Positions 1 through 5,361 of a stretch of DNA of 5,361 nt are shown here, one piece after another (the stretch's first letter is position 1; every line of letters begins with the position of its first letter). Below the pieces are notes generated by a model. The model saw only the letters and a program-made list of their open reading frames with translations. It did no database searches and was not told the DNA's origin. The position numbers and the translations under genes were made by a program. This DNA comes from Natronomonas sp. (GTDB taxonomy: Archaea > Halobacteriota > Halobacteria > Halobacteriales > Haloarculaceae): assembly GCA_007135435.1 (NCBI GenBank), contig SLIW01000311.1, positions 1 to 5,361 of the forward strand, given 5' to 3'.

Positions 1-41
1 GCCAGCCCGAGGTCCTTCGCGAGCTCGTCATCGTCGCTCAT
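1..41 (-). CDS. Partial CDS, N-terminus of probable second APC-family amino-acid permease
   Basis: Only the first 14 codons lie in the window, reading MSDDDELAKDLGLA from an ATG at 41-39; the gene continues beyond position 1. The stretch ELAKDLGL matches the pattern of the upstream permease N-terminus (EELERDLGL at residues 5-13), which in that protein lies just before the first membrane segment. A tandem APC paralogue is therefore the best guess, but this is inference from about eight residues. The start is supported by an SD-like GAGGGTGAT five nt upstream and by a 4-nt ATGA overlap with the stop of the preceding small ORF, suggesting translational coupling. It would be the third cistron of a minus-strand operon. 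Another membrane protein sharing this short N-terminal motif cannot be excluded. Confidence 0.6.
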   Translation of the reverse strand, partial: MSDDDELAKDLGL

Positions 42-259
42 CGACCATCACCCTCGGTGATCGTCCTCATCTCGTCCATCTGCAGTCTCGACGGTGCGCC
101 CGATGTATCCTTCGTCTCCGGAGTCTGGGACCCGACGACCGCTGGTGGACGCCCTTCGTGCGTCTCGTGGGTGGTTCCGCTCCTGGAGGTCCCGGTTCTC
201 GATCCACCGCTTTCGGACCGATTGGTGGCCGACGTCCCGCTCGCGGACTGCCGGGTCAT
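38..259 (-). CDS. Small disordered Ser/Thr/Gly-rich ORF, 73 aa, function unknown
   Basis: This 73-residue frame begins MTRQSASGTS and ends ITEGDGR. I do not recognise it. Ser, Thr and Gly make up 34 of 73 residues; there is no Phe, Trp, Tyr or Cys and almost no Leu, so it should be intrinsically disordered, with no membrane segment or signal peptide. Its ATG overlaps the TGA of the upstream permease/UspA gene by four nt (ATGA), and its own TGA overlaps the next ATG in the same way. A clean GGAGGT lies seven nt before its ATG. Those three junction features are good evidence for translation. Against it are the composition and a codon mix (AGA, AGG, GGA, CGT, CCA) less biased than that of its neighbours, so a fortuitously open spacer remains possible. 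If real, it may act as a small regulator or as a translated link coupling two transporter genes; both are speculation. Confidence 0.5.
   Translation of the reverse strand: MTRQSASGTSATNRSESGGSRTGTSRSGTTHETHEGRPPAVVGSQTPETKDTSGAPSRLQMDEMRTITEGDGR
47..55 (-). promoter_or_regulatory. Shine-Dalgarno-like site for the partial permease gene
   Basis: On the minus strand the sequence reads GAGGGTGAT, five nt before the ATG at 41. GGTGAT can pair continuously with the CACCUCC-type 3' end of archaeal 16S rRNA, and the preceding GAG adds to it with one extra G. It lies inside the last codons of the 73-residue small ORF, so ribosomes finishing that ORF would pass over it. Confidence 0.5.
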
Positions 260-2481
260 AGGTGCAACCTCCGGCGGATCGCCCGTCGGAGCGTCCTGGT
301 AGGTCGGTCCTCGCCGCGGACGACGACGATCGTCCCGTCGACCTGCTCGCCGAGGCGGTCGGGGATGGTCCCGGAGAGGAACCGCTCGACCGACCCCGCC
401 CGCGTCGCGCCGAGACAGACCGTGTCGTAGCCCCTCGCCGTCGAGACGAGCACCGCGGGGACGTCCTCGTCGACGACGACCTCGGTGTCGTACGGGACCT
501 CGACGTCCGCCGCCTGGGCGGTCTCCTCGAGGAGGGCCCGACCCGCCTCCCGGAGCTCCTCCTCGCTCCGGTCGCCGTCGGGGCGCTGGACGTTGACGAG
601 GGTGAGCGTGGCGCCCTCCTCGTTCCTGACGAAGGCGGTCGCCTGCCGGACCGCGATGGTGGAGTACGGTCCCTCGCCGACGAAGACGACGACGTCGCCG
701 ACCCGCTCGTCCGTCGGTCGCACGAGCGTCACCTCGCAGGGGGCCCGCTCGATGACGCGGTCGATGTTCGACCCGAGGATGTGCTCGCGGCGGCTGTGGG
801 TCCCCGACCACCCCATCACCACGACGTCCGCGTCCTCGTCGTCGATCACGTCCAGGACGACCTCGGCGACGTCGCGGCCGACGATCGCCCGCGTCCGGAG
901 GCCGATCCCGAGCTCCTCGGCGATCTCGCGGGCCTCGTCCAGGAGGGCCTGCTGGCGCTCGATGCGCTCCTGCTCGTAGGAGACCTCCTGGGCCAGCGAC
1001 GTCTGGGTGGGCACCTTGACGACGTTCATCGCGACGATCTCGGCGTCCTCACGGTCGGCCGCGTTCGCCGCCGCCAGCTGGAGGAGCTCGCGCTCGCGTT
1101 CGGTGCTCGCGATCGGGACGACGATCCGGAAGGGCCGCTCCTCCGGGGTGGCCTCCCCCGGCTCGACGGTCTCGATGAGCGCCTCGCCGACGAGCCCCGT
1201 CCGCTCGACCCGCTGGCGGCCGTAACCGAGGTAGAACAGCCCGCCCAGGACCACGATGCCGACGCCGCCGATCAGCGGAAGGGTGTCCATCTGCGTGAGG
1301 ATGAACACGCCAGAGACGACGCCGAACAGCTGGATCCACGGGTACAGCGGGGAGGTGAACTCCGGGTCGTACCAGGCGGGGCCGCGCTGGCGGAACGCGA
1401 TCAGCGCCAGGCAGACCAGGATGTACACCACGATCTGGAAGGCGCCGGCGGTCTTGGCGATCTCCTCGACCGGCAGCGCGAGGATGATGAACAGCATCGC
1501 GCCGCCGGTGATGCCGATCGCGACGACCGGCGTGTGGAACCGGTCGCTCACCGCGGCGAACAGCTCCGGGAGGAGGTTGTCCCGGCTCAGTGCGAACGGG
1601 TACCTTGAGGCGGTGAGGATGCCCGCGTTGGCCGTGCTCACGAGCGCGAGCATCGCCGCCGTCACGATGAGGATCACGCCGAGGAACCCGAAGAACGGCT
1701 CCACGGCGTCCACCATCGGGATGTTCGACCCTTCGAGCTCGTCGGCGTCGATGGTCCCCACGAGGACGAAGACGATGAGCGCGTAGATGCCGGTGGTCAC
1801 GAACAGCGACAGCAGGAGGCCCAGCGGGAGGTTCCGGCCCGGGTCCTCGATCTCCTCGGCGACCGCGGCCACCTTCGTGACGCCACCGTAGGAGATGAGC
1901 ACCATCGCGGTCGCGCTCATCAGCCCGGCGGTCCCCTCCGCGAGGAACGGCTCGAACTGGGCACCCTCCACGCGGCCGACCGTGACGCCGATGAATCCGG
2001 CGAGGATGATCACCATGACGACGACCATGACCGTCTGCAGCCCGCCTGTCTGCTTGACGCCGATCACGTTCACGAGGATGAGGACCACACCGACGGTGAT
2101 CGCCACCGCCTCGGCGCTCGGGAGCTGGACGACCACCAGCAGGTAGAACATCCCCCCGACGAGCGCGAGCGCGCCCTTGAACATCAGCATCAACCACGTC
2201 CCGAGTCCGGCGATCGTCCCCGCCGCCGGCCCCATCCCGCGCTCGATGAAGATGTAGTCGCCGCCCGCCTCCGGCATCGCGGTCCCGAGCTCGGCGATGC
2301 TGACGGCGGCGGGTAGCACGAGCAACCCGGCGACGACGAACGCGAGCACGACCGAGGGTCCGGCCTCGGCCATCGCCAGGCCCGGGAGGATGAAGATGCC
2401 GCTGCCGATCATCGCGCCCATGCTGATGGCGACGACCGACCACAGCCCCAGGTCACGCTCGAGCTCTTCAGACTGGGCCAT
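256..2481 (-). CDS. APC-family amino-acid permease with two C-terminal UspA domains
   Basis: The 741-residue protein is a probable cytoplasmic-membrane amino-acid transporter. Residues about 14-420 form an APC-superfamily core with roughly 12 hydrophobic segments. TM1 carries the unwound GSGIF motif (26-30) that contacts the substrate backbone in this family, and EAGGDY (71-76) follows TM2. After a linker there are two UspA-like domains, about 450-589 and 595-722. The first has an intact nucleotide-binding motif G-x2-G-x9-G-S-N (Gly557, Gly560, Gly570, Ser571). The second keeps the spacing but has Arg694 in place of the second Gly. A basic tail ends the protein. The ATG at 2481 is chosen because it opens the conserved N-terminus and an in-frame TGA lies 10-12 nt upstream; no good SD precedes it. 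Haloarchaeal relatives are often annotated as cationic amino-acid transporters, but the substrate cannot be read from sequence. It is the first cistron of the minus-strand operon. Confidence 0.93.
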   Translation of the reverse strand: MAQSEELERDLGLWSVVAISMGAMIGSGIFILPGLAMAEAGPSVVLAFVVAGLLVLPAAVSIAELGTAMPEAGGDYIFIERGMGPAAGTIAGLGTWLMLMFKGALALVGGMFYLLVVVQLPSAEAVAITVGVVLILVNVIGVKQTGGLQTVMVVVMVIILAGFIGVTVGRVEGAQFEPFLAEGTAGLMSATAMVLISYGGVTKVAAVAEEIEDPGRNLPLGLLLSLFVTTGIYALIVFVLVGTIDADELEGSNIPMVDAVEPFFGFLGVILIVTAAMLALVSTANAGILTASRYPFALSRDNLLPELFAAVSDRFHTPVVAIGITGGAMLFIILALPVEEIAKTAGAFQIVVYILVCLALIAFRQRGPAWYDPEFTSPLYPWIQLFGVVSGVFILTQMDTLPLIGGVGIVVLGGLFYLGYGRQRVERTGLVGEALIETVEPGEATPEERPFRIVVPIASTERERELLQLAAANAADREDAEIVAMNVVKVPTQTSLAQEVSYEQERIERQQALLDEAREIAEELGIGLRTRAIVGRDVAEVVLDVIDDEDADVVVMGWSGTHSRREHILGSNIDRVIERAPCEVTLVRPTDERVGDVVVFVGEGPYSTIAVRQATAFVRNEEGATLTLVNVQRPDGDRSEEELREAGRALLEETAQAADVEVPYDTEVVVDEDVPAVLVSTARGYDTVCLGATRAGSVERFLSGTIPDRLGEQVDGTIVVVRGEDRPTRTLRRAIRRRLHL
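267..272 (-). promoter_or_regulatory. Shine-Dalgarno GGAGGT upstream of the small ORF
   Basis: The minus strand reads GGAGGT followed by seven nt and then the ATG at 259, ideal spacing. The motif is embedded in the last codons of the permease/UspA gene (Arg-Arg-Leu-His-Leu-stop, read CGG AGG TTG CAC CTA TGA). AGG, TTG and CTA are uncommon codons in GC-rich haloarchaeal genes. AGG and TTG carry the SD and CTA supplies the first A of the next start, so the coding sequence seems bent around the initiation signals. Confidence 0.6.
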
Positions 2482-2622
2482 CGATTTCGGTCAGGGGCGG
2501 CCCAGTGCCGAACGCCGACCGCGACCGGAGATGGCCGCGGTACGATCCGCACGGTTCGCCCCGCGTGGGGTGAGACGACACTCGGGGACCGTGTCCATAC
2601 GAACCACAGGCCGTTAGAGCGG

Positions 2623-2660
2623 TAAAACCGTACCGGATTCGGCCGGAAACATCCTAAAAC
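2623..2660 (-). promoter_or_regulatory. Possible TATA boxes for the permease/UspA operon
   Basis: Read on the minus strand, GTTTTA occurs at 2660-2655 and again at 2628-2623, in the only AT-richer stretch upstream of the permease. Archaeal transcription starts about 25-27 nt downstream of the TATA centre, so these would give leaders of roughly 120-150 nt, longer than is common in haloarchaea, where leaderless transcripts dominate. There is no AT-rich box at the position that would make the ATG at 2481 leaderless. The call is tentative. Confidence 0.3.
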
Positions 2661-2676
2661 GACCGTGTAGGATTCC
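2644..2676. repeat. Imperfect inverted repeat upstream of the permease operon
   Basis: ATCCTA at 2651-2656 and TAGGAT at 2668-2673 are perfect inverted arms around an 11-nt spacer. The outer GGA at 2644-2646 and TCC at 2674-2676 extend the pairing, with AACC-type unpaired bases on the left arm only. One arm overlaps the distal GTTTTA box, so an operator for a dimeric regulator is plausible; a chance short palindrome is equally possible. Confidence 0.4.
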
Positions 2677-2792
2677 CACCGGTTGCGGTTCGGCGGCGTC
2701 ACTATCGCGTCGAACGGGTGCCATCGATCGTCGGTATTGGAGCCACTGGGCATTCACGCCGTCCGGTCGTCGCCCGCTCGGTCAGGCCAGGG

Positions 2793-2892
2793 GCTCGCTG
2801 TCCAGTCGGTTGGGATCGCTCGCTGTCCAGTCGGTTGGGATCGCTCGCTGTCCAGTTGGTCGGGATCGCTCTCTGTCCAGTCGGTCGGAATC
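2793..2892. repeat. Tandem repeat, four copies of a 25-bp unit
   Basis: Four head-to-tail units of exactly 25 bp occupy 2793-2817, 2818-2842, 2843-2867 and 2868-2892. Each begins GCTCGCTGTCC (GCTCTCTGTCC in the fourth) and ends GGGATC or GGAATC. Units 1 and 2 are identical, unit 3 differs at two positions and unit 4 at three, so similarity decays toward the membrane-protein gene. There are no spacers, so this is not CRISPR. The period is not a multiple of three, which argues against a coding repeat. The core GTCCAGTCGGT recurs in inverted orientation at 2931-2941. Confidence 0.95.
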
Positions 2893-2941
2893 GTCCTCGA
2901 GCCTCACCATCGAAACCTCTCTCGATCCGTACCGACTGGAC
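2875..2941. repeat. Long-looped inverted repeat just after the membrane-protein stop codon
   Basis: GTCCAGTCGGT at 2875-2885 (inside the fourth 25-bp unit) is the exact inverse complement of ACCGACTGGAC at 2931-2941, an 11-bp stem ending five nt from the minus-strand stop codon at 2949-2947. Pairing can continue inward between CGGAATCG (2886-2893) and CGATCCG (2923-2929) with one bulged base. In the minus-strand transcript this would be a 3'-UTR hairpin. There is no T-run behind it, so it is not a typical archaeal poly-U terminator, but it could act in RNA processing or 3'-end protection. Confidence 0.55.
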
Positions 2942-2946
2942 GCGCC

Positions 2947-3705
2947 TCAGTCCGCAGCGTCGGGGTTCTCCTCAGCTGGGGCGGAGCGCGGCCGGACGAC
3001 GTCCGCCAGGGTGACGACGCAGCCGAGGAACCACCCCAGCGGCGTGGCGATCCCGACCCACATGAGGACGAAGGCGATGCCCTCGAGGCTGTAGGTGGCC
3101 CGGAGCCACTCGTTGATCCCGGCGACGAACAGCACGTTGTCGAGGAGGTAGATCGCGAGCGCCTCGCTGCCCTCGAGGACGCCGCTCATCGAGGGGTCGA
3201 ACAGCGCGGCGACGACCGGCGGGAGGAAGACGGCGTTCATCGCGAAGGGATACGCCAGGACCACGGTCGTCCCGCGGCCGCCGACCTTGACGAACAGCGC
3301 GGCGAGCCCGGCCGAGACGATGGCGACGACGCTCGCGGCCCCGACGGCGACGAAGCCCTCCGGCTCGAGCCGGACGCGCGCGAGCGCGGTCAGGGCGCCC
3401 CACAGGATGGTCGTCAGGACGACCACTCCGATGATGCCCAGCCGGGCTCGCGCGCCGTCGAACCGGCGGGCGCTGAACCGGGTGACGAACCCAACGAGGA
3501 GCAGCGGGTACAGGACGGCGACGAGCGGGATCCCCAGCGCCCACCAGACGCGGTACTTGACGCGGTCGGCGCGGGTCCGCGGTTTCCACTTCCCCAGTAC
3601 CTGGTGGACGGCGGTCCGCTGTCGCGGGAAGACGAGCTCCATCCACGTCTCGTGTAACCGCACGACGTCGATCTTGATCCCCTCGACGATGCCGCCCTGG
3701 GCCAT
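2947..3705 (-). CDS. Polytopic membrane protein of unknown function, 252 aa
   Basis: The protein begins MAQGGIVEGIKIDVVRLHETW and ends in a short acidic cytoplasmic-type tail. It has about 50 N-terminal residues without a membrane segment, including an amphipathic stretch and a basic patch (KWKPRTR at 39-45), then some five or six hydrophobic segments near residues 54-75, 88-109, 117-139, 147-168, 183-198 and 206-234. A conserved-looking loop LLDNVLFVAGINEWLR lies at 187-202. No catalytic motif or known transporter signature is visible. It resembles conserved hypothetical membrane proteins of haloarchaea as I remember them, without a known function. The start at 3705 is preferred over the in-frame ATG at 3714 because a TATA box sits 27 nt upstream of it, giving a leaderless mRNA. 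The frame stays open to 3942, but that extension is Arg/Pro-rich, crosses the promoter and a tandem repeat, and is rejected. Confidence 0.8.
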   Translation of the reverse strand: MAQGGIVEGIKIDVVRLHETWMELVFPRQRTAVHQVLGKWKPRTRADRVKYRVWWALGIPLVAVLYPLLLVGFVTRFSARRFDGARARLGIIGVVVLTTILWGALTALARVRLEPEGFVAVGAASVVAIVSAGLAALFVKVGGRGTTVVLAYPFAMNAVFLPPVVAALFDPSMSGVLEGSEALAIYLLDNVLFVAGINEWLRATYSLEGIAFVLMWVGIATPLGWFLGCVVTLADVVRPRSAPAEENPDAAD

Positions 3706-3728
3706 ACGCCACATCTTCCCGCGGTCGG

Positions 3729-3735
3729 AAATTAA
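3729..3735 (-). promoter_or_regulatory. TATA box of a leaderless promoter for the membrane-protein gene
   Basis: The minus strand reads TTAATTT here, an AT-only block in otherwise very GC-rich DNA. Its centre (3732) is 27 nt from the A of the ATG at 3705, the spacing expected if transcription begins at the start codon. It is framed by the inverted arms CGGAA (3726-3730) and TTCCG (3738-3742), which could be an operator over the TATA element. Confidence 0.65.
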
Positions 3736-3850
3736 GGTTCCGGCCTGCTCACGCGATGCATCCGCCGCTTCGAGGGTGGCCCGCTGGGTGGTCTCAGCCC
3801 GCAGTTTTCGGAGAGGCCGCCGCCGCCGACCGGATGGGCCTTCCACCGGC

Positions 3851-3931
3851 GTCCGACGGGGGGAGGCCGCCGGCTGACGACCGACGGGGGGAGGACGCCG
3901 GCTGACGACCGACGGCGGGAGGACGCGTGAC
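3851..3931. repeat. Tandem repeat, about 2.8 copies of a 28-bp unit
   Basis: Units lie at 3851-3878, 3879-3906 and a degenerate third from 3907 that matches for about 20 nt before diverging near 3927. The shared core runs CCGACGGGGGGAGG, then CGCCGGCTGAC. Units 1 and 2 differ at two of 28 positions; the third has C for G in the G-run and then loses the CGGC part. It lies in the divergent gap upstream of the MFS gene, and its period is not a multiple of three, against a coding role. Confidence 0.85.
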
Positions 3932-3973
3932 GGCGACCGCAAGGGTGTTCGGCCGGGCCGTCGAACGCCCGTC

Positions 3974-5140
3974 GTGGCCGTCCCGTACCGCTACGTCGTC
4001 CTCGCGCTGTGCACGCTCGCGTTCACCGCGACGATGGTCGCGCGGCTGGTCATCAGCCCGGTCGTCCCCGCCATCACCGACGACCTGGCCGTCTCGACGG
4101 GGGCGATCGGGCTGGCGCTATCGGGGATGTGGGCTGCCTACGCCCTCGCGCAGTTCCCGTCGGGGGTGCTCGCCGACCGCCTCGGCGAGCGCCGGGTCAT
4201 CCTGGCGGCGGTCGGGACGACAGCCGCCGCGAGCCTCCTGCTCGCCGCGTCGCCGACGTACGCCGTCTTCGCGGTCACGGCGGTCGTCCTCGGCGCCGGC
4301 GCCGGCCTCCACTACAGCGTCGCGACGACGCTGCTCGCGCGGCACTTCGAGCGCGTGGGCCGGGCGATCGGTGTCCACGTCGCCGGCGGGCCGCTGGCGG
4401 GCCTGCTCGCGCCGGTCGCGGCCGCCGCGGTCGGCGCCCGCTACGGCTGGCGGCCGGCGATGCTGCTCGGGGCGGCCGTGGCCCTCCCCGTGTTCGTCCT
4501 CTTCTGGGCGCGGGTCCGCGAGACGCCGCCGGCCCGCCCCGGGGTGTCGATGCGCTCGCGGTTCGAGCCCGGTCCAGTCGTGGCGTTGCTCTCGCGGCGG
4601 GAGATCCGCCTCACGACGGCGCTGGCGGCCGGCGGGGCGTTCTGCTGGCAGGCGACGGCGTCGTTCCTCCCGGCGTTCCTCATCGTCCACCACGGCCTGT
4701 CGGCGGCGATGGCGGGCGTCCTCTTCTCGGCGTACTTCGTCGTCCACGGGGCCACCCAGCCGGTTCTGGGCGGCCTCTCCGACCGGTTCGGTCGGGACGC
4801 CACGGCGGCGTTCGCGTTCGCCGTCGGCGTGGTCGGCTACGGGACGCTCGTCGTCGGCTCGGGGATCACGGTCTACCTCGCGATCCCGCTTGTGGGCGTC
4901 GCGATGGGCTGGGGTGCGCCGCTGCAGTCGCGGTTCATCGACCACCTCGGCGCCGACGAGCGGGCCGCCGGCTTCGGGCTGGTTCGGACCGTCTACCTGC
5001 TGCTCGGTGCCCTCGGGAGCGTCGTGGTCGGGGCGCTCGCGGACGTCTCGGGCTGGACCGCCGCCTTCGGCCTCCTCGCCGCCCTGCTGGCCGCCGAGTT
5101 CCTCCTGGTCGCGTGGTCGGCGATCCAGCATCGGTCGTGA
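3974..5140 (+). CDS. Major facilitator superfamily transporter, 388 aa
   Basis: This is a cytoplasmic-membrane secondary transporter, typical in length for a 12-TM MFS protein. The MFS motif A is clear in the loop between TM2 and TM3 (GVLADRLGERR, residues 64-74) and recurs in the second half (GGLSDRFGR, 266-274), showing the usual two six-helix bundles. The central cytoplasmic loop lies around residues 180-210. The substrate cannot be assigned; families of this type include drug/metabolite exporters as well as anion and sugar uptake proteins. The GTG at 3974 places MAVPYRYVVLALCTLAF directly as TM1; upstream the frame is open back to a TGA at 3875 but has no ATG, GTG or TTG. There is no good SD or TATA at the usual distance. 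It is transcribed divergently from the unknown membrane protein and ends 48 nt from the convergent dnaJ stop. Confidence 0.88.
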   Translation: MAVPYRYVVLALCTLAFTATMVARLVISPVVPAITDDLAVSTGAIGLALSGMWAAYALAQFPSGVLADRLGERRVILAAVGTTAAASLLLAASPTYAVFAVTAVVLGAGAGLHYSVATTLLARHFERVGRAIGVHVAGGPLAGLLAPVAAAAVGARYGWRPAMLLGAAVALPVFVLFWARVRETPPARPGVSMRSRFEPGPVVALLSRREIRLTTALAAGGAFCWQATASFLPAFLIVHHGLSAAMAGVLFSAYFVVHGATQPVLGGLSDRFGRDATAAFAFAVGVVGYGTLVVGSGITVYLAIPLVGVAMGWGAPLQSRFIDHLGADERAAGFGLVRTVYLLLGALGSVVVGALADVSGWTAAFGLLAALLAAEFLLVAWSAIQHRS

Positions 5141-5188
5141 GCGTGATCGCGTTCAGGGTGGTTCGGCGGACGGGCTCAGGCGACTCGC

Positions 5189-5361
5189 TCAGAAGCTGCT
5201 CTTCAGTCGCTCGAAGAAGCCCTGTTCGACGTCGATCTCCTCGCCGCCGGCCTCGGCGAACGACTCCAGCGCCTCGCGCTGCTCCTCGTTGAGCGAGTCG
5301 GGCGTGACCACCTGGACCTGGACGTAGAGGTCGCCGTGGCCCCGCCGCCGGAGCCTCGGCA
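5189..5361 (-). CDS. dnaJ: Chaperone DnaJ, C-terminal 56 residues (partial)
   Basis: The visible end reads PRLRRRGHGDLYVQVQV, continues TPDSLNEEQREALESFAEAGG and stops after GFFERLKSSF. The PRL-x-G/R-RG-x-GDL motif and the following VQV-x-TP strand, then the Leu-rich LNEEQREALESFA helix, are the end of DnaJ C-terminal domain II and the dimerisation region of type I DnaJ (Hsp40). DnaJ stimulates DnaK ATPase activity and delivers substrates to it in the cytoplasm. The acidic tail is typical for haloarchaea. The J-domain and zinc-finger region lie outside the window; dnaK and grpE are often nearby in haloarchaea but cannot be seen here. The gene is convergent with the MFS gene and has no evident terminator in the 48-nt gap. 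Confidence 0.93.
   Translation of the reverse strand, partial: PRLRRRGHGDLYVQVQVVTPDSLNEEQREALESFAEAGGEEIDVEQGFFERLKSSF

Larger units (their letters stand above)
2482..2946. other. Non-coding gap of 465 nt with repeats and promoter-like elements
   Basis: This lies between the start of the permease/UspA gene and the stop of the unknown membrane-protein gene, both on the minus strand. It is noticeably less GC-biased in the middle (about 2595-2680) than the genes around it. It holds two GTTTTA boxes and an inverted repeat on the permease side, and the 25-bp tandem repeat and hairpin on the other side. Frames open across it read repetitive or unrecognisable peptides, and the 25-bp period shifts frame with each copy, so I see no protein gene. 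No tRNA or other structural RNA gene was recognised. Confidence 0.7.

Noticed and set aside
262..1608. Long plus-strand frame of 448 codons opposite the permease/UspA gene
   Set aside because: The Asp/Arg/Leu-rich product is the usual antisense shadow of an acidic haloarchaeal gene; the minus-strand frame has clear domains.
2409..2753. Minus-strand 114-codon frame across the permease start
   Set aside because: It overlaps the true permease N-terminus in another frame, has no recognisable features and no initiation signal; its content is intergenic and shadow sequence.
2793..2892. CRISPR-like repeat cluster
   Set aside because: The 25-bp units abut directly with no unique spacers, so this is a plain tandem repeat; no cas-like genes are present.
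2683..3657. Long plus-strand open frame of 324 codons
   Set aside because: It lies antisense to the membrane-protein gene, reads Asp/Arg/Gly-rich shadow sequence typical of the opposite strand of GC-rich genes, and starts in the repeat-bearing gap.
3706..3942. N-terminal extension of the unknown membrane protein to an upstream start at 3942
   Set aside because: The added 79 residues are Arg/Pro-rich, run through the 28-bp tandem repeat and the TATA box, and resemble translated GC-rich spacer.
5141..5188. Bidirectional terminator between the MFS gene and dnaJ
   Set aside because: No T-run on either strand and no convincing stem; only a weak GATC-centred palindrome near 5141-5151.
3927..5327. 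Alternative plus-strand frames over the MFS gene
   Set aside because: Ser/Arg-rich or Arg/Gly-rich translations without membrane segments; the frame from 3974 has both MFS motif A copies.

Overview
The window looks like chromosomal DNA of a halophilic archaeon (class Halobacteria). Evidence seen: very high GC with strong G/C bias at third codon positions, acidic soluble protein segments, an amino-acid permease fused to UspA domains (an architecture familiar from haloarchaea), a haloarchaeal-type DnaJ C-terminus, and a TATA-type promoter about 27 nt upstream of a start codon, as expected for a leaderless archaeal transcript. Genus cannot be assigned from this window.

Layout. On the minus strand, positions 1-2481 hold what looks like an operon, read right to left: a 741-residue APC-family transporter with two C-terminal UspA-like domains (2481-256), a 73-residue disordered Ser/Thr/Gly-rich small ORF (259-38), and the first 14 codons of another gene (41-1) whose N-terminus resembles that of the 741-residue permease, so probably a second APC permease. 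The three frames are joined by two 4-nt ATGA stop/start overlaps, each preceded by a Shine-Dalgarno-like sequence. A 465-nt gap (2482-2946) follows; it holds an inverted repeat and TATA-like boxes upstream of the permease, and four tandem copies of a 25-bp unit with one inverted copy of the unit's core next to the neighbouring stop codon. Next, still on the minus strand, comes a 252-residue polytopic membrane protein of unknown function (3705-2947) with a good leaderless promoter. A 268-nt divergent gap (3706-3973) carries a 28-bp tandem repeat. On the plus strand is a 388-residue major facilitator superfamily transporter (3974-5140), convergent with the 3' end of dnaJ (5361-5189, minus), which runs off the window.

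How the parts relate. Most of the window encodes membrane transport. The permease/UspA operon is probably for amino-acid uptake, with a cytoplasmic nucleotide-sensing or regulatory module. The MFS protein and the unknown membrane protein are divergent singletons with no visible link to DnaJ beyond adjacency. I see no clear new multi-gene system, no mobile element, no CRISPR array and no RNA gene. The most unusual items are the small bridging ORF with its double translational coupling, and the 25-bp tandem repeat with its inverted partner at the end of the membrane-protein gene.
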